Source: Acidimicrobiaceae bacterium
Lineage (GTDB): Bacteria; Actinomycetota; Acidimicrobiia; Acidimicrobiales; JAUTXP01
Direction of reading: 5' to 3'
Assembly (NCBI GenBank): GCA_030837965.1
Contig: JAUTXP010000007.1
Location: 26,116 to 90,115 of the forward strand
Length of the DNA stretch: 64,000 nt
Shown here piece by piece: positions 33,087-43,382 of this stretch. Below the pieces are notes generated by a model. That model was not told the origin of the DNA and made no database searches. It saw only the letters and a list, made by a program, of their open reading frames with translations. Every line of letters starts with the position of its first letter. The first letter of the stretch is position 1. Made by a program: the position numbers and the translations under genes.

Positions 33087-33927
33087 CGGGGGCGAGGGGG
33101 GCGACGGCGACGGGGGCGACGGGGGCGACGGCGAGGGGGGCGGGGGAGCGGGGGGCGAGCGCGGCGAGGGGGGCGAGGGGGAGGGAGGTGCGGCGCAGCA
33201 CTCGAGGCAGGCGGGGCAGAACCTGTCGGGCCGACATGCCCGCGGCCAGCAAGGCCGCCTTGCGCCGGGCGTCCCACCGCAGGCCGTACCCCTCGCGCAG
33301 CGGCCGGGGCAGCAGGCCGACGGTGACCTCGCGGCCCAATGCGAACACCGGCTCGGCCAGCCACGGCGCCTTGGGGTGGAGCACGTCGGCGGCCAGCGAC
33401 CGGGCCTGGTCGCTCACCTGCGGTCCAAGCGCGGCGACCATGCCCCGCACGTACACGCGGAAGTCGGCCAGCGTCTCGGGCTGGGCCTCGACCGGGCAGC
33501 CCAACAGCGCGGCCACCGCCTTGGAGTCCCGGTAGTACGACTCGGCGTCGGCGTCCGACAACGGCCGCACGAAGCGCCCGTACACGCGCATGGCCGTGTC
33601 CACCAGCGTGGCGTGGACCCAGAGCAACAGCTCCGGGTCGTTGGCCGAGTACCCCGGCCCCTGCACCCGGTCGTGCACGGCCCGCACCGCGGCCGCGGCC
33701 CGCTCGGCCGCGTCGACGGAGCCGAACACGATCGTGTAGGTCGCCTCCAACGTGCGTTGCAGCCGGGCGTACGGATTGGCCTTGAAGTCGCTGTGCTCGG
33801 CCACGCCGCTCGCCACGGACGGATGGGCCAACTGCATGAGCAGGGCCCGTCCGCCGCCCAGCAGGAGGACCGACTCGCCGTTGACCCTGCGCACCACCGA
33901 GTCGTCGGTGAACAGGCCCTCCCTCAC
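33061..33927 (-). CDS. Oxygenase MpaB-like (DUF2236) protein
   Basis: The 288-residue protein has the DUF2236/MpaB core: VNGESVLLLGGGRALLMQLAHPSVASGVAEHSDF, YARLQRTLEATYTIVFG and GYSANDPELLLWVHATLVDT. MpaB and latex-clearing relatives are haem-dependent oxygenases. The GTG at 33927 overlaps the FO synthase stop by 4 nt. The last 35 residues (repeats of LAPVAPVA) come from a low-complexity G-rich tract, and the final residues LGTFSCP come from hairpin B1, so the C-terminus looks reshaped by inserted DNA. Confidence 0.83.
   Translation of the reverse strand: MREGLFTDDSVVRRVNGESVLLLGGGRALLMQLAHPSVASGVAEHSDFKANPYARLQRTLEATYTIVFGSVDAAERAAAAVRAVHDRVQGPGYSANDPELLLWVHATLVDTAMRVYGRFVRPLSDADAESYYRDSKAVAALLGCPVEAQPETLADFRVYVRGMVAALGPQVSDQARSLAADVLHPKAPWLAEPVFALGREVTVGLLPRPLREGYGLRWDARRKAALLAAGMSARQVLPRLPRVLRRTSLPLAPLAALAPRSPAPLAVAPVAPVAVAPLAPVLGTFSCP
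33087..33187. repeat. G-rich low-complexity tract
   Basis: The + strand carries many runs of five or six G separated by CGAC or CGAG, within the 3' end of the DUF2236 gene. The tract could form G-quadruplexes on the non-template strand and looks expanded by slippage. Confidence 0.75.
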
Positions 33928-36185
33928 GCGGTGGCCACCCGCCCGTACACGGTGGTGCGCTGTTCCAGGGTCCGGCCCAGCGGCTCGACGATGGCCCGGA
34001 AGCCGGCCTCGTCCATCTCCTGGCCGTGGGCCGCCCCCGCGGCCCGCGAGATGTTCTCGTCCATCAGCGTGCCGCCCAAGTCGTTCACGCCCGCCAAGAG
34101 CATCTGCCGGACGCCGCCCACGCCCATCTTCACCCACGAGACCTGGATGTTGTCGACCCAGCCTGCGTACGCGATGCGGGCCACCGCGTGCATGAGCACG
34201 GTCTCGCGAAACGTCGGCCCTCGCCGGCTCTTGTGCTGGAGGTACATGGGCGCGGCCATGTGAACGAATGGCAGGGGGACGAACTCGGTGAACCCGCCCG
34301 TCTCCTTTTGCAGGTCGCGCGTGCGCACCATGTGCCGGGCCCAGTGCACGGGCTTCTCGATGGACCCGAACATGATGGTGATGTTCGACCGCAGGCCCAC
34401 CGAGTGGGCCACCCGATGGGCTTCGAGCCACTCCTCGGTGTTGATCTTGTCCGGGCACAGCTCGGCCCTGATCTCGTCGTCGAGGATCTCGGCCGCGGTG
34501 CCGGGCAGGGTCTTCAGGCCCGCGGCCATCAGCCTGCGCAGGTAGTCGGCCAAGGGCTCGCCCAACCGCTTGGCCCCCTCGGTCACCTCCAGCGCGGTGA
34601 ACCCGTGGATGTGGATGGTGGGCGACGCGGCCCGCACGGCGGCGATGACGTGGAGGTAGTAGTCGCCGTCGAAGGACGGATGGATGCCGCCTTGCAGGCA
34701 GACCTCGGTGGCGCCCTTGGCCTCGGCCTCGGCCACCCGCCGGGTGATCTCGTCCACTTCCAGGAGATAGGGCGCGCCTCGCAGGTTCAGCGACAGCGGG
34801 CCTTTGGAGAAGGCGCAGAAGCGGCACTTGAACGTGCAGACGTTCGTGTAGTTGATGTTGCGGTTGACCACGAAGGTGACCACGTCGCCCACCGCCCGCG
34901 TGCGCAGGTCGTCGGCCACCTCGGCCACGGCCGCCACCTCCGGGCCGCGGGCCGTGAACAGGGCGGCGATCTCGTCGACCCCAGGCTCTTGGCCCATCAG
35001 GACGCCCGCCAGCACCTCGCCCACCACGCCGCCCGCTCGGGGCATGGGCGCGGGGATGAGCGTGGGCGGCTCGACCTCGGCGCCGGAGTACCAGGCCTCG
35101 CCCGGCTCTCGCCCCAGCCCTTCGGCATCGGAGCGGTCCTGCACCGCGAAGCGCAGGGCGGGGTCGAGCCACTGCTCGGGCCGATGCACGAACTCGGGGT
35201 ACACGGTGAGTCGCGGGGCAAGGGACAGGCCGCGCCCCTCGGTCACGGCGCGCAGCCGGTCGATGGCGGGCCAGGGACGCTCGGGGTTGACGTGGTCGGG
35301 TGTCACCGGCGACACGCCGCCCCAATCGTCGATGCCGGCGTCGAGTAGTCGGCCGAAGTCGTCCGACAGGTTGGGCGGGGCCTGCACGTGCACGTCCTCG
35401 GACAGCAGGACGCGGGCCGCGGCGACCGACCAGAGGTACTCGTCCTCGGGGCATGGCGGCGCGTCGTGCATGGCCGTGCCCGGCTTGGGCAGGAAGTTCT
35501 GGACGATCACCTCTTGCACGTGGCCGTGGCGCCTGTGCGAGGCGGCGATGGCCTGCAACGCGGTGATGCGGTCGGCCCTCGTCTCGCCGATCCCGCACAG
35601 GATCCCCGTGGTGAACGGGATGCCCAACTCGCCCGCCCACTCCAAGGTGGCCAGCCTGCGCTCGGGCGTCTTGTCCGGGGCGCCGCGGTGGCAGGCCAGG
35701 TCGTCCCGAAGGGACTCGACCATCATCCCCTGCCCGGCCGACACCGTGCGCAGCCGGGCCAGGTCGTCCTTCGACAGCGCGCCCGCGTTGGCATGGGGCA
35801 GCAGGCCGGTGGCGTCGAGCACCGCTCGACAGGCCTCGACCAGGTAGTCGACGGTTGACGCGAAGCCGTGCTGGCTGAGCCAGTCGCGCGCCGCCGGATA
35901 GCGGTCCTCGGGGACCTCGCCCAAGGTGAACAAGGCCTCGTGGCAGCCCGCGGCCGCGCCCGCCCTGGCCACCTCGAGTACCTCGTCGATCGACATGTAG
36001 GGCGACGCCAGTCGGGCGGGCGGCTTGGCGAACGTGCAGTAGCCGCACCGGTCCCTGCACAGCTCGGTGAGCGGGATGAAGACCTTGGGGGAGTAGGTGA
36101 TCCGAGTGCCGTGTGCGCGGTCGCGCACCTCGGCCGCGGCGGCCAGCAGCTCTTCGAGGGGCGCGGCCACCAGATCAAGAGCCAT
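33924..36185 (-). CDS. fbiC: 7,8-didemethyl-8-hydroxy-5-deazariboflavin (FO) synthase, CofG-CofH fusion
   Basis: The 753-residue protein holds two radical-SAM domains: CofG-like with CRDRCGYC near residue 45, and CofH-like with CTFKCRFC in the second half. It makes FO, the chromophore of coenzyme F420, from tyrosine and a ribityl-diaminouracil. Both CxxxCxxC triads are intact. It is somewhat shorter than mycobacterial FbiC (856). It starts at ATG 36185 with a -10 box 14 nt upstream and is coupled to the DUF2236 gene. Confidence 0.95.
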   Translation of the reverse strand: MALDLVAAPLEELLAAAAEVRDRAHGTRITYSPKVFIPLTELCRDRCGYCTFAKPPARLASPYMSIDEVLEVARAGAAAGCHEALFTLGEVPEDRYPAARDWLSQHGFASTVDYLVEACRAVLDATGLLPHANAGALSKDDLARLRTVSAGQGMMVESLRDDLACHRGAPDKTPERRLATLEWAGELGIPFTTGILCGIGETRADRITALQAIAASHRRHGHVQEVIVQNFLPKPGTAMHDAPPCPEDEYLWSVAAARVLLSEDVHVQAPPNLSDDFGRLLDAGIDDWGGVSPVTPDHVNPERPWPAIDRLRAVTEGRGLSLAPRLTVYPEFVHRPEQWLDPALRFAVQDRSDAEGLGREPGEAWYSGAEVEPPTLIPAPMPRAGGVVGEVLAGVLMGQEPGVDEIAALFTARGPEVAAVAEVADDLRTRAVGDVVTFVVNRNINYTNVCTFKCRFCAFSKGPLSLNLRGAPYLLEVDEITRRVAEAEAKGATEVCLQGGIHPSFDGDYYLHVIAAVRAASPTIHIHGFTALEVTEGAKRLGEPLADYLRRLMAAGLKTLPGTAAEILDDEIRAELCPDKINTEEWLEAHRVAHSVGLRSNITIMFGSIEKPVHWARHMVRTRDLQKETGGFTEFVPLPFVHMAAPMYLQHKSRRGPTFRETVLMHAVARIAYAGWVDNIQVSWVKMGVGGVRQMLLAGVNDLGGTLMDENISRAAGAAHGQEMDEAGFRAIVEPLGRTLEQRTTVYGRVATA

Positions 36186-36193
36186 GGACCGAC

Positions 36194-36199
36194 ACCGTA
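36194..36199 (-). promoter_or_regulatory. -10 box (TACGGT) for fbiC
   Basis: It begins 14 nt before the ATG at 36185. Confidence 0.45.
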
Positions 36200-36210
36200 G
36201 GACGCCGCAC

Positions 36211-36216
36211 TACCTT
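36211..36216 (+). promoter_or_regulatory. -10 box (TACCTT) for the cobalamin-binding-type gene
   Basis: It begins 13 nt before the GTG at 36224 and lies 12 bp from the divergent fbiC -10 box. Confidence 0.45.
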
Positions 36217-36223
36217 GCGAGAA

Positions 36224-37120
36224 GTGCCTCCCGCCGAGCCGCCTCGCATCGCCAGCCTGATCCCTTCGGGCACCGACATCGCCGTGGCCCTCGGATTGGG
36301 CGAGTACGTCGTCGGCATCTCGCACGAGTGCGACAACCCGGCCACCGCGGGCAGGCCGGTGCTGACATCGAGCGAGGTGCCCGCCGCGCCTGCCACCGCA
36401 CCCGCTGACGTCGACGCGGCCGTGGTCGACGCCGTGCGCGCGGGCCGGCCGCTGTACCGGACCGACATGGACCTGCTGGCCTCGCTGTCGCCCACCGTCG
36501 TCTTGGCCCAGGACGTGTGCGACGTCTGCGCCGTGCCCGGCAGGGACGTGGCCGACAAGCTGCCGCCGGGGGCCGAGCTGGTGCAGTTGCAGGCCACGTC
36601 GTTGGCGGGCCTGGAGGACGACCTCATCCGGGTGGGCGACGCGTGCGGGGTGGCCGAGCAGGCCATGGCCATGATCCATCGGTTGCGGGCCATCCGCTTC
36701 GAGGTCATGGGCCGCATCGGCGGGGCCAGACGGCTGCGGGTGCTGACCCTCGAGTGGGGCGACCCGCCCTTCATCGGCGGGCACTGGGTTCCGGACATGG
36801 TGGGCACGGCCGGGGGCGACAACCTCTTGGTTGAGCCCGGCGACCCCTCAGTGCGCAGCGACTGGGCCGCGGTGGGCGCGGCCGAGCCCGAGGTCGTGGT
36901 GTTCATGCCCTGCGGCTATCGGCTGGGGCAGGCGGTGGACGAGGGCAGGACCCTCGTGGGCAGGCTGCCGGACGTGCCCTGGTGGGCGGTCGACGCCACC
37001 ACCTTGTTCTCGCGCTGCACGCCCGCGGCCGTGTCTCACGGCCTGCACACGCTGGCGGGAATCCTGCACCCCGAGGTGTGCCCGCCCCCGTCCGCCTTCT
37101 TCGCCCAACTGCTCACCTGA
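36224..37120 (+). CDS. Cobalamin-binding (BtuF-like) protein without signal peptide
   Basis: The 298-residue protein has the periplasmic-binding fold used for cobalamin or siderophores (RIASLIPSGTDIAVALGLGEYVVGISHECD at the start; DVPWWAVDATTLFSR; GLHTLAGILHPE). It lacks a signal peptide or lipobox, as in the cytoplasmic cobalamin-binding group of actinobacteria. It contains a Cys-rich QDVCDVCAVPG loop. Its ligand is not proven. Confidence 0.82.
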   Translation: MPPAEPPRIASLIPSGTDIAVALGLGEYVVGISHECDNPATAGRPVLTSSEVPAAPATAPADVDAAVVDAVRAGRPLYRTDMDLLASLSPTVVLAQDVCDVCAVPGRDVADKLPPGAELVQLQATSLAGLEDDLIRVGDACGVAEQAMAMIHRLRAIRFEVMGRIGGARRLRVLTLEWGDPPFIGGHWVPDMVGTAGGDNLLVEPGDPSVRSDWAAVGAAEPEVVVFMPCGYRLGQAVDEGRTLVGRLPDVPWWAVDATTLFSRCTPAAVSHGLHTLAGILHPEVCPPPSAFFAQLLT

Positions 37121-37173
37121 CCGGCCCGCGCCTACGCCGGCGCCAGCGCTCAGCGCCAGCGCAGAGCCGGCGA

Positions 37174-37737
37174 TCAGGACAGGGCCACTTTGAGGTCGGC
37201 GGCCTGGTTCTGGGTCAGGCTGGTCACCACGAACTGGCCGTCCACGATGGGCGACTGGAACTTGGGCGTGGACAGCACCCGGCCGAAGGCGACCAGGGCC
37301 ACCGTCTTGCTGATGTAGTCGCGCGACAGCGCGGCCAGCGCCTCCACGTCGTCGCCGCGCAGCGTCATGCGCACCACGGGCGGGCCGTTGACCGTGGTCT
37401 CGGCCACCACGTCTGCCTTCTTGATGGTCAGCACGGACGGGCCCAGGCTGAGGCACTGGTTGACGTGCAGGATGGAGGTGGCCTTGTCGGGCGCGGGGTT
37501 GGTGTTGCGCGACGGGCAGTCCTCGGCCTCGCCCAGCACGGGGCGGAACTGCAAGGTGCTGGGCTTGGGATGGGTGACGGGCAGGGCCACGGTTGCGTCC
37601 GTGCTGCTGGTCGACTTCGACGTCGACGACGAGTTGGATTTGCACGCGCCGCCGGCAGCGGCCACGACGACGACGGCGACCAAGACCAACATTCTCAACC
37701 GCACGGCGGCCACGTCGACCCCGCGGCGGCGCGTCAT
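37174..37737 (-). CDS. Lipoprotein with SecDF P1-head-like domain
   Basis: The 187-residue protein has a signal peptide ending in a lipobox (AAGGAC), a short Ser/Thr linker and a domain (VLTIKKADVVAET, VALVAFGRVLSTPKFQSPIVDGQFVVT) that resembles the P1 head region of SecD. It should face the outside, anchored by lipid. Its ATG overlaps the pgl stop (ATGA), so it ends the pentose-phosphate operon; a link to that pathway is not evident. Confidence 0.75.
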   Translation of the reverse strand: MTRRRGVDVAAVRLRMLVLVAVVVVAAAGGACKSNSSSTSKSTSSTDATVALPVTHPKPSTLQFRPVLGEAEDCPSRNTNPAPDKATSILHVNQCLSLGPSVLTIKKADVVAETTVNGPPVVRMTLRGDDVEALAALSRDYISKTVALVAFGRVLSTPKFQSPIVDGQFVVTSLTQNQAADLKVALS

Positions 37738-38399
37738 CGGGGCGCGGCCTCGCCGTCCACCAGCCACACCACCCGGTCGGCCCGAACGCGCGCCGCGGGC
37801 ACGTCCTCGCCGTCGGCCACGCGCTGCATGGCCTCCTGCTTGTCGGAGCCCATCACGGTGAAGACGACCAGTCGGGCCCGGCTGATCCCGCTGAAGGTCA
37901 ACGTCATGCGGTCGTGCGGATTGGCACCTGACGGGTCGACGTTGAGGACCACCAGCCGGCCGGGGTCGGCGTCCAGCCCGTCCGAGCCGGGAAACAGCGA
38001 GGCCGTATGCCCGTCGGCCCCGAGGCCCAAGTGCACCACGTCGAAGCGGCCCACCTCGCTGACCCGCAGTTGGTAGGCGTCTGCTCCCTCGTCGCAGCGC
38101 ATCGGGTACACGGCGTTGGCCGCGCCGACCCGCTCCAACAAGGCCTCGCGCCCCAGCCGCTCGTTGGAGTCCGGCGAGTCCGGGGGCACGCAGCGCTCGT
38201 CGCCCCAGTACACGTCGACCAGCCACCAGTCGAGCTGCTGGGCGCCGTCCACGGCCAACCGCTCGTAACAGCGCCGGGCCGTGCCCCCGCCGGACAACGC
38301 GATCGAGAAGCCCTCTTCGGGACGGCCGTGGAACGACTCGATCACCCGCTCCGCGAACTCGCCGGGGACGTCGTCCACGACGACGAGCTCTCCGTTCAT
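37734..38399 (-). CDS. pgl: 6-phosphogluconolactonase
   Basis: The 221-residue enzyme hydrolyses 6-phosphogluconolactone. Family motifs are ALSGGGTARRCYE, VYWGDERCVPPDSPDSN and HLGLGADGHTASLFPGS. It follows opcA by 10 nt and precedes the lipoprotein with overlap. The start ATG 38399 has a TAGAGT hexamer 13 nt upstream that could act as an internal promoter. Confidence 0.94.
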   Translation of the reverse strand: MNGELVVVDDVPGEFAERVIESFHGRPEEGFSIALSGGGTARRCYERLAVDGAQQLDWWLVDVYWGDERCVPPDSPDSNERLGREALLERVGAANAVYPMRCDEGADAYQLRVSEVGRFDVVHLGLGADGHTASLFPGSDGLDADPGRLVVLNVDPSGANPHDRMTLTFSGISRARLVVFTVMGSDKQEAMQRVADGEDVPAARVRADRVVWLVDGEAAPR

Positions 38400-38409
38400 C
38401 GGCGGGACT

Positions 38410-39395
38410 CTAGGGGCCGCCGGCCGGCGCGAACACCAATGCGCCGCGCAGGGCCTGCTCCCAGACACGGTCGCGTTCGAGACGGGTCAGGGCATCGGCC
38501 AGCGACCAGGGGAGCGACGCGTCAGGAAGGGTCAACACATCGGTGTGGGACGGCCCGCCGTCCACCGACGCCGATGCCCGCACCGAGCGCTTGCCGTCCT
38601 CCCTCGCCACCTCGAACGACGCGCCCTCGGCGGCCAGCGCCAACGACACATGCCGGGCTGGGGACAAGGAGAAGGCGGAACGGGGGAGTTCCAGACGCGA
38701 GGCCAGCCAGCCTGCCAGAAGGTGCCGCGGACCCTCCTTGCCGGTCACATCGACGTGACGCACTCGAGTCACGAAGGGGGCGAAGGCCCGGCCGTCGAAC
38801 AGGCCCGCGGCCAGCTCGCGCCATGGCCGCAGCCTGCCCCACGACAGGTCCACCACGATGTGGCGGCGACTCAGCTCGGCGATGCGCGGGAAGGCGCCCA
38901 CATCCCCCAGCACCTTCGAGTCCACCAGCACCACGTCGGCCGACCTCAGCACGGGGTCGTCGGCCAAGGGCAGGTCGCTCACGAACCAGACCACGACGGG
39001 CAGGTCGGGCAAGGTGAAGGGCTCGATGAGCGAGTCGGTGTGGTGCGCCATGGCCCGGCCCACTGAGAGCGTCACCTGCTCTGACCACACGTCGTGGCCC
39101 TCGACCTCGGAGCCGAGGAGCGACACCGACGCGTCGACCTTGTCCCCGCTGTCCCCGTTACTCCCCGAGCCCGAGCCTGCGGGCACCAGCATCAGGGTGC
39201 GGCCGGGATGGCGGCCGCCCAGTCCGGCGATGGCGGCGGCGGCCCGGTCGGCAGCGTCTCCCGTCCTGGCCACCACCACCAGGTTGACCACGCTCGTCCG
39301 GGTGGCGCCCATCGGCGACCGGCGCCGCAGGTCGGCCAAGGCGTCCAGCACCTGGCCCACCTTGACCTGCTCGCCCCGCCACGAGCCCAGCTCGG

Positions 39396-39411
<16 letters not shown>
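38410..39411 (-). CDS. opcA: Glucose-6-phosphate dehydrogenase assembly protein OpcA
   Basis: The 333-residue protein matches OpcA, the redox-linked activator of Zwf known in cyanobacteria and actinobacteria, with RTSVVNLVVVA, VSLLGSEVEGHDVWSEQVTL and LPDLPVVVWFVSDLPLADDP. A Gly/Ser/Asp-rich insert (SGSGSNGDSGDK) lies near residue 75. The GTG 39411 start overlaps the zwf end by 16 nt, and the pairing with zwf supports the call. Confidence 0.92.
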
Positions 39412-40903
<1,492 letters not shown>

Positions 40904-40907
<4 letters not shown>

Positions 40908-41866
40908 TGTTCGGGCTGGTTGCTGGGCTTGGCCAGGTCCTTGTCGCGCGCCACCTCGCCCGCCTCGGACTCGCTGAGGAAGCGATGGCCGCCGAACTGG
41001 TTGCGCAGCGCGGCCACGATGCGCGCCGCCATGCGCTCGTCGTCGCGCGACTGGAAGCGGGCGAACAGGGCCGCAGTGATGACGGGCGCGGCGATGGCCC
41101 GCTCGACGGACTCCAACACCGTCCACCGCCCTTCGCCCGAGTCTTCCACCCAGCCTTTGATGTGGCGGAACTCCTCCGGGTTCTCGAGGGCCAGCTCGGC
41201 CAGCTCCAACAGCCACGAGCGCACGACCGAGCCGTGGTTCCACAGCGCGGCCACCTGGTGGAGGTCGAGCCCGAACTCCTCGGCCGCCTCCAACAAGGCG
41301 AAGCCCTCGGCGTAGGCCTGGAGCATCCCGTATTCGATCCCGTTGTGGATCATCTTGGTGAAGTGCCCCGCGCCCGAAGGGCCGACGTGGGCGTAGCCGT
41401 CCTCGGGCGCCAGGGCGGTGAACACCGGTTCGAGGCGGGCGACGGCCGCCTGCTCGCCGCCCACCATGAGGCAGTAGCCGACCTTGAGCCCCCACACCCC
41501 GCCGGAGACACCCGCGTCGATGAAGGCAATGCCGCGCTCTTGCAACGTGGTGGCCCGACGCATCGAGTCGTGGTAGTTGGAGTTGCCGCCGTCGACGATG
41601 GCGTCGCCCGCGTCCAGGTGCTGGGCCAGGTCCATAACCGTGGACTCGGTGGGCGCCCCCGACGGCACCATCACCCAAACGTGCCTCGGCGGCTCCAGCT
41701 TGGCCACCGCGTCCTCCAGGCTGGTGGCGGCCACGGCCCCGTCCGCCTCGGCCGCCTTCACCGCCTTGGGATCGCGGTCATAGGCCACCACCTCGTGGCC
41801 CCGGTCGATGAGCCGCTTGGTCATGTTGCCGCCCATGCGGCCCAGGCCGACCATGGCGATGCGCAT
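40904..41866 (-). CDS. gnd: 6-phosphogluconate dehydrogenase, decarboxylating (short form)
   Basis: The 320-residue enzyme is the short GntZ/YqeC-like form. It has GLGRMGGNM for cofactor binding, GGNSNYHDS, GVSGGVWGLKVG and the catalytic KMIHNGIEYGM. It oxidises 6-phosphogluconate to ribulose 5-phosphate; the short class often uses NAD. It is 3 nt after pgi. Confidence 0.94.
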
Positions 41867-41869
41867 CTC

Positions 41870-43246
41870 TCAGCCCAGCTCCTTCAAGTCGTCCAGCGCG
41901 ACCCGCAGCACCCGGCGGCCGTGGGCCTCCAGGCTGCGGTGGTCACCGATGGCCTGGGCCGCGATGAGGGTGTTGAAGTCGTAGGGATGGCCGGGAATGG
42001 GGACGGCGGGGGCAGGCGTGCGCCGCACCAGTTGCAGGGCCACCACCGAGTCGGGCCCGCCCTTGTGGAGCTGGCCCGTCGAGTGCAAAAAGCGCGGGCC
42101 GTAGCCCGCGGTGACGGCGGTGCCGTCGAGGCCGTCGCGCAAAGCTCGGCGCACGTGCTCCAAGGCCGCGTCCTGGCCGTACGGCAGGTAGGCCTGCACG
42201 CTGACGTAGTCACCCGGCCGCACCGTGGCCCGCAGCCATTCGTCCACCCGCCCCGGGTCGGCCGACTCCGCCGGGAGCGGCAGGGGCAGGTTGTCGAGCA
42301 CGTCGCCGGTGTTGTTCTTGGACTCGGTCACGTTGGGCTCGTCGAACGGGTCGATGCCGAGCACGTGGCCCGCCACCGCGGTGGCCACCTCCCAGCGCAT
42401 GAACTGCTCGCCCAGGTCGTACACATCGTTCAGTTCCAAGGCCACCACATGGCGGTCGGGCCCGTGCTCCACCTCGGTGCTGGGGACGGGGATGCAGCCC
42501 TTGCCCTGCTTGCCGGTGGACTCGGCGATGAGCTGCTCGACCCACAGTCCGAAGGCGGCGAAGTCCTCGGGCACCACCACGTTGACCTTGTCCCTGCCTT
42601 CGAGCGAGGCCTGGCCCATGGCGACGCCCAGTTCGGCGGCCGCGTCACGGTCGACGTCGATGGCGCGGGTGCACATCTGCTCGACGTCCAGCCCCATGAG
42701 GGCGGCGGGAACCAGGCCGAAGTAGGACAGCACCGAGTACCGGCCGCCGATGTCGGCCGGGTTGCGGAAGACCCGGTTGAAGCCCGCGTCCACCGCGACC
42801 TCGTCCATGGCCGTGCCCGGGTCGGTGATGGCCGCGAACCAGCTCCCGTCGCGCACCCGGTCCCAGAAGTAGGCGAACAGCGTCTTGACCTCGAGGGTCG
42901 TGCCGGATTTGGACGACACGAGGAAGAAGGTGTCGTGCGGGTCGATGGATGCCACCGTCTCCGGGTCGGTGGTGTCGCACACGAACAGGCGCTGGTCGTT
43001 GACCGTGGCCCGCAGCACCTCAGGTCCAAGCGACGACCCGCCCATGCCCAGCAGGACGATGTGGGCCGCGTCGATGCTGTCGGCCCAGGCCCGCAGGTCG
43101 GCCGCCTCGGCCCGCATGCGCTCGGCCACGTCCAGCCACCCCAGCCGGTTCGGGCTCACGTTCCCCGCGGGCCACAGCGTGTGGTCCCTGGCCCACAGCC
43201 GCCTCACCACCTCCCCAGACCCGGCCACCCCGCCCGGCCCCGTCAT
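41870..43246 (-). CDS. pgi: Glucose-6-phosphate isomerase (short form, as in Tal-Pgi fusions)
   Basis: The 458-residue protein has SIS-type sugar-phosphate motifs (HIVLLGMGGSSLGPEVL, FFLVSSKSGTTLEV, NVVVPEDFAAFGLWVEQLIAESTGK) and a C-terminal GQLHKGGPDS segment. It begins directly with VVRRLWARDHTLW, as the isomerase half does in bifunctional transaldolase/isomerase proteins. ATG 43246 or GTG 43210 may start it. The first residues (GGMTGPGGVAGSG) are a low-complexity repeat beside hairpin B2. Confidence 0.9.
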   Translation of the reverse strand: MTGPGGVAGSGEVVRRLWARDHTLWPAGNVSPNRLGWLDVAERMRAEAADLRAWADSIDAAHIVLLGMGGSSLGPEVLRATVNDQRLFVCDTTDPETVASIDPHDTFFLVSSKSGTTLEVKTLFAYFWDRVRDGSWFAAITDPGTAMDEVAVDAGFNRVFRNPADIGGRYSVLSYFGLVPAALMGLDVEQMCTRAIDVDRDAAAELGVAMGQASLEGRDKVNVVVPEDFAAFGLWVEQLIAESTGKQGKGCIPVPSTEVEHGPDRHVVALELNDVYDLGEQFMRWEVATAVAGHVLGIDPFDEPNVTESKNNTGDVLDNLPLPLPAESADPGRVDEWLRATVRPGDYVSVQAYLPYGQDAALEHVRRALRDGLDGTAVTAGYGPRFLHSTGQLHKGGPDSVVALQLVRRTPAPAVPIPGHPYDFNTLIAAQAIGDHRSLEAHGRRVLRVALDDLKELG

Positions 43247-43287
43247 CCCGCCCGGCCCCGTCACCCCGCTCACCGCCCGTCCCACCC

Positions 43288-43334
43288 TTCTGGGCACGTT
43301 TTCTTCGCCAGGAGACAAGAAAAGGTGCCCAGAA
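43288..43334. repeat. 47-bp hairpin, family B copy 2
   Basis: The 18-bp arms, TTCTGGGCACGTTTTCTT and AAGAAAAGGTGCCCAGAA, have one mismatch. It lies between tal and pgi on the same strand, followed by a repeat CCCGCCCGGCCCCGTCA (about 43229-43275) that forms the pgi start. Confidence 0.93.
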
Positions 43335-43382
43335 CGGGAAAGGCGGTGAGGGAGGCGAGGGATACGAGCACGGGCGGGGGGG

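Noticed and set aside
33087..33187. G-rich tract as a separate regulatory element
   Set aside because: It lies inside the 3' coding end of the DUF2236 gene and looks like slippage; a quadruplex role cannot be supported from sequence alone.
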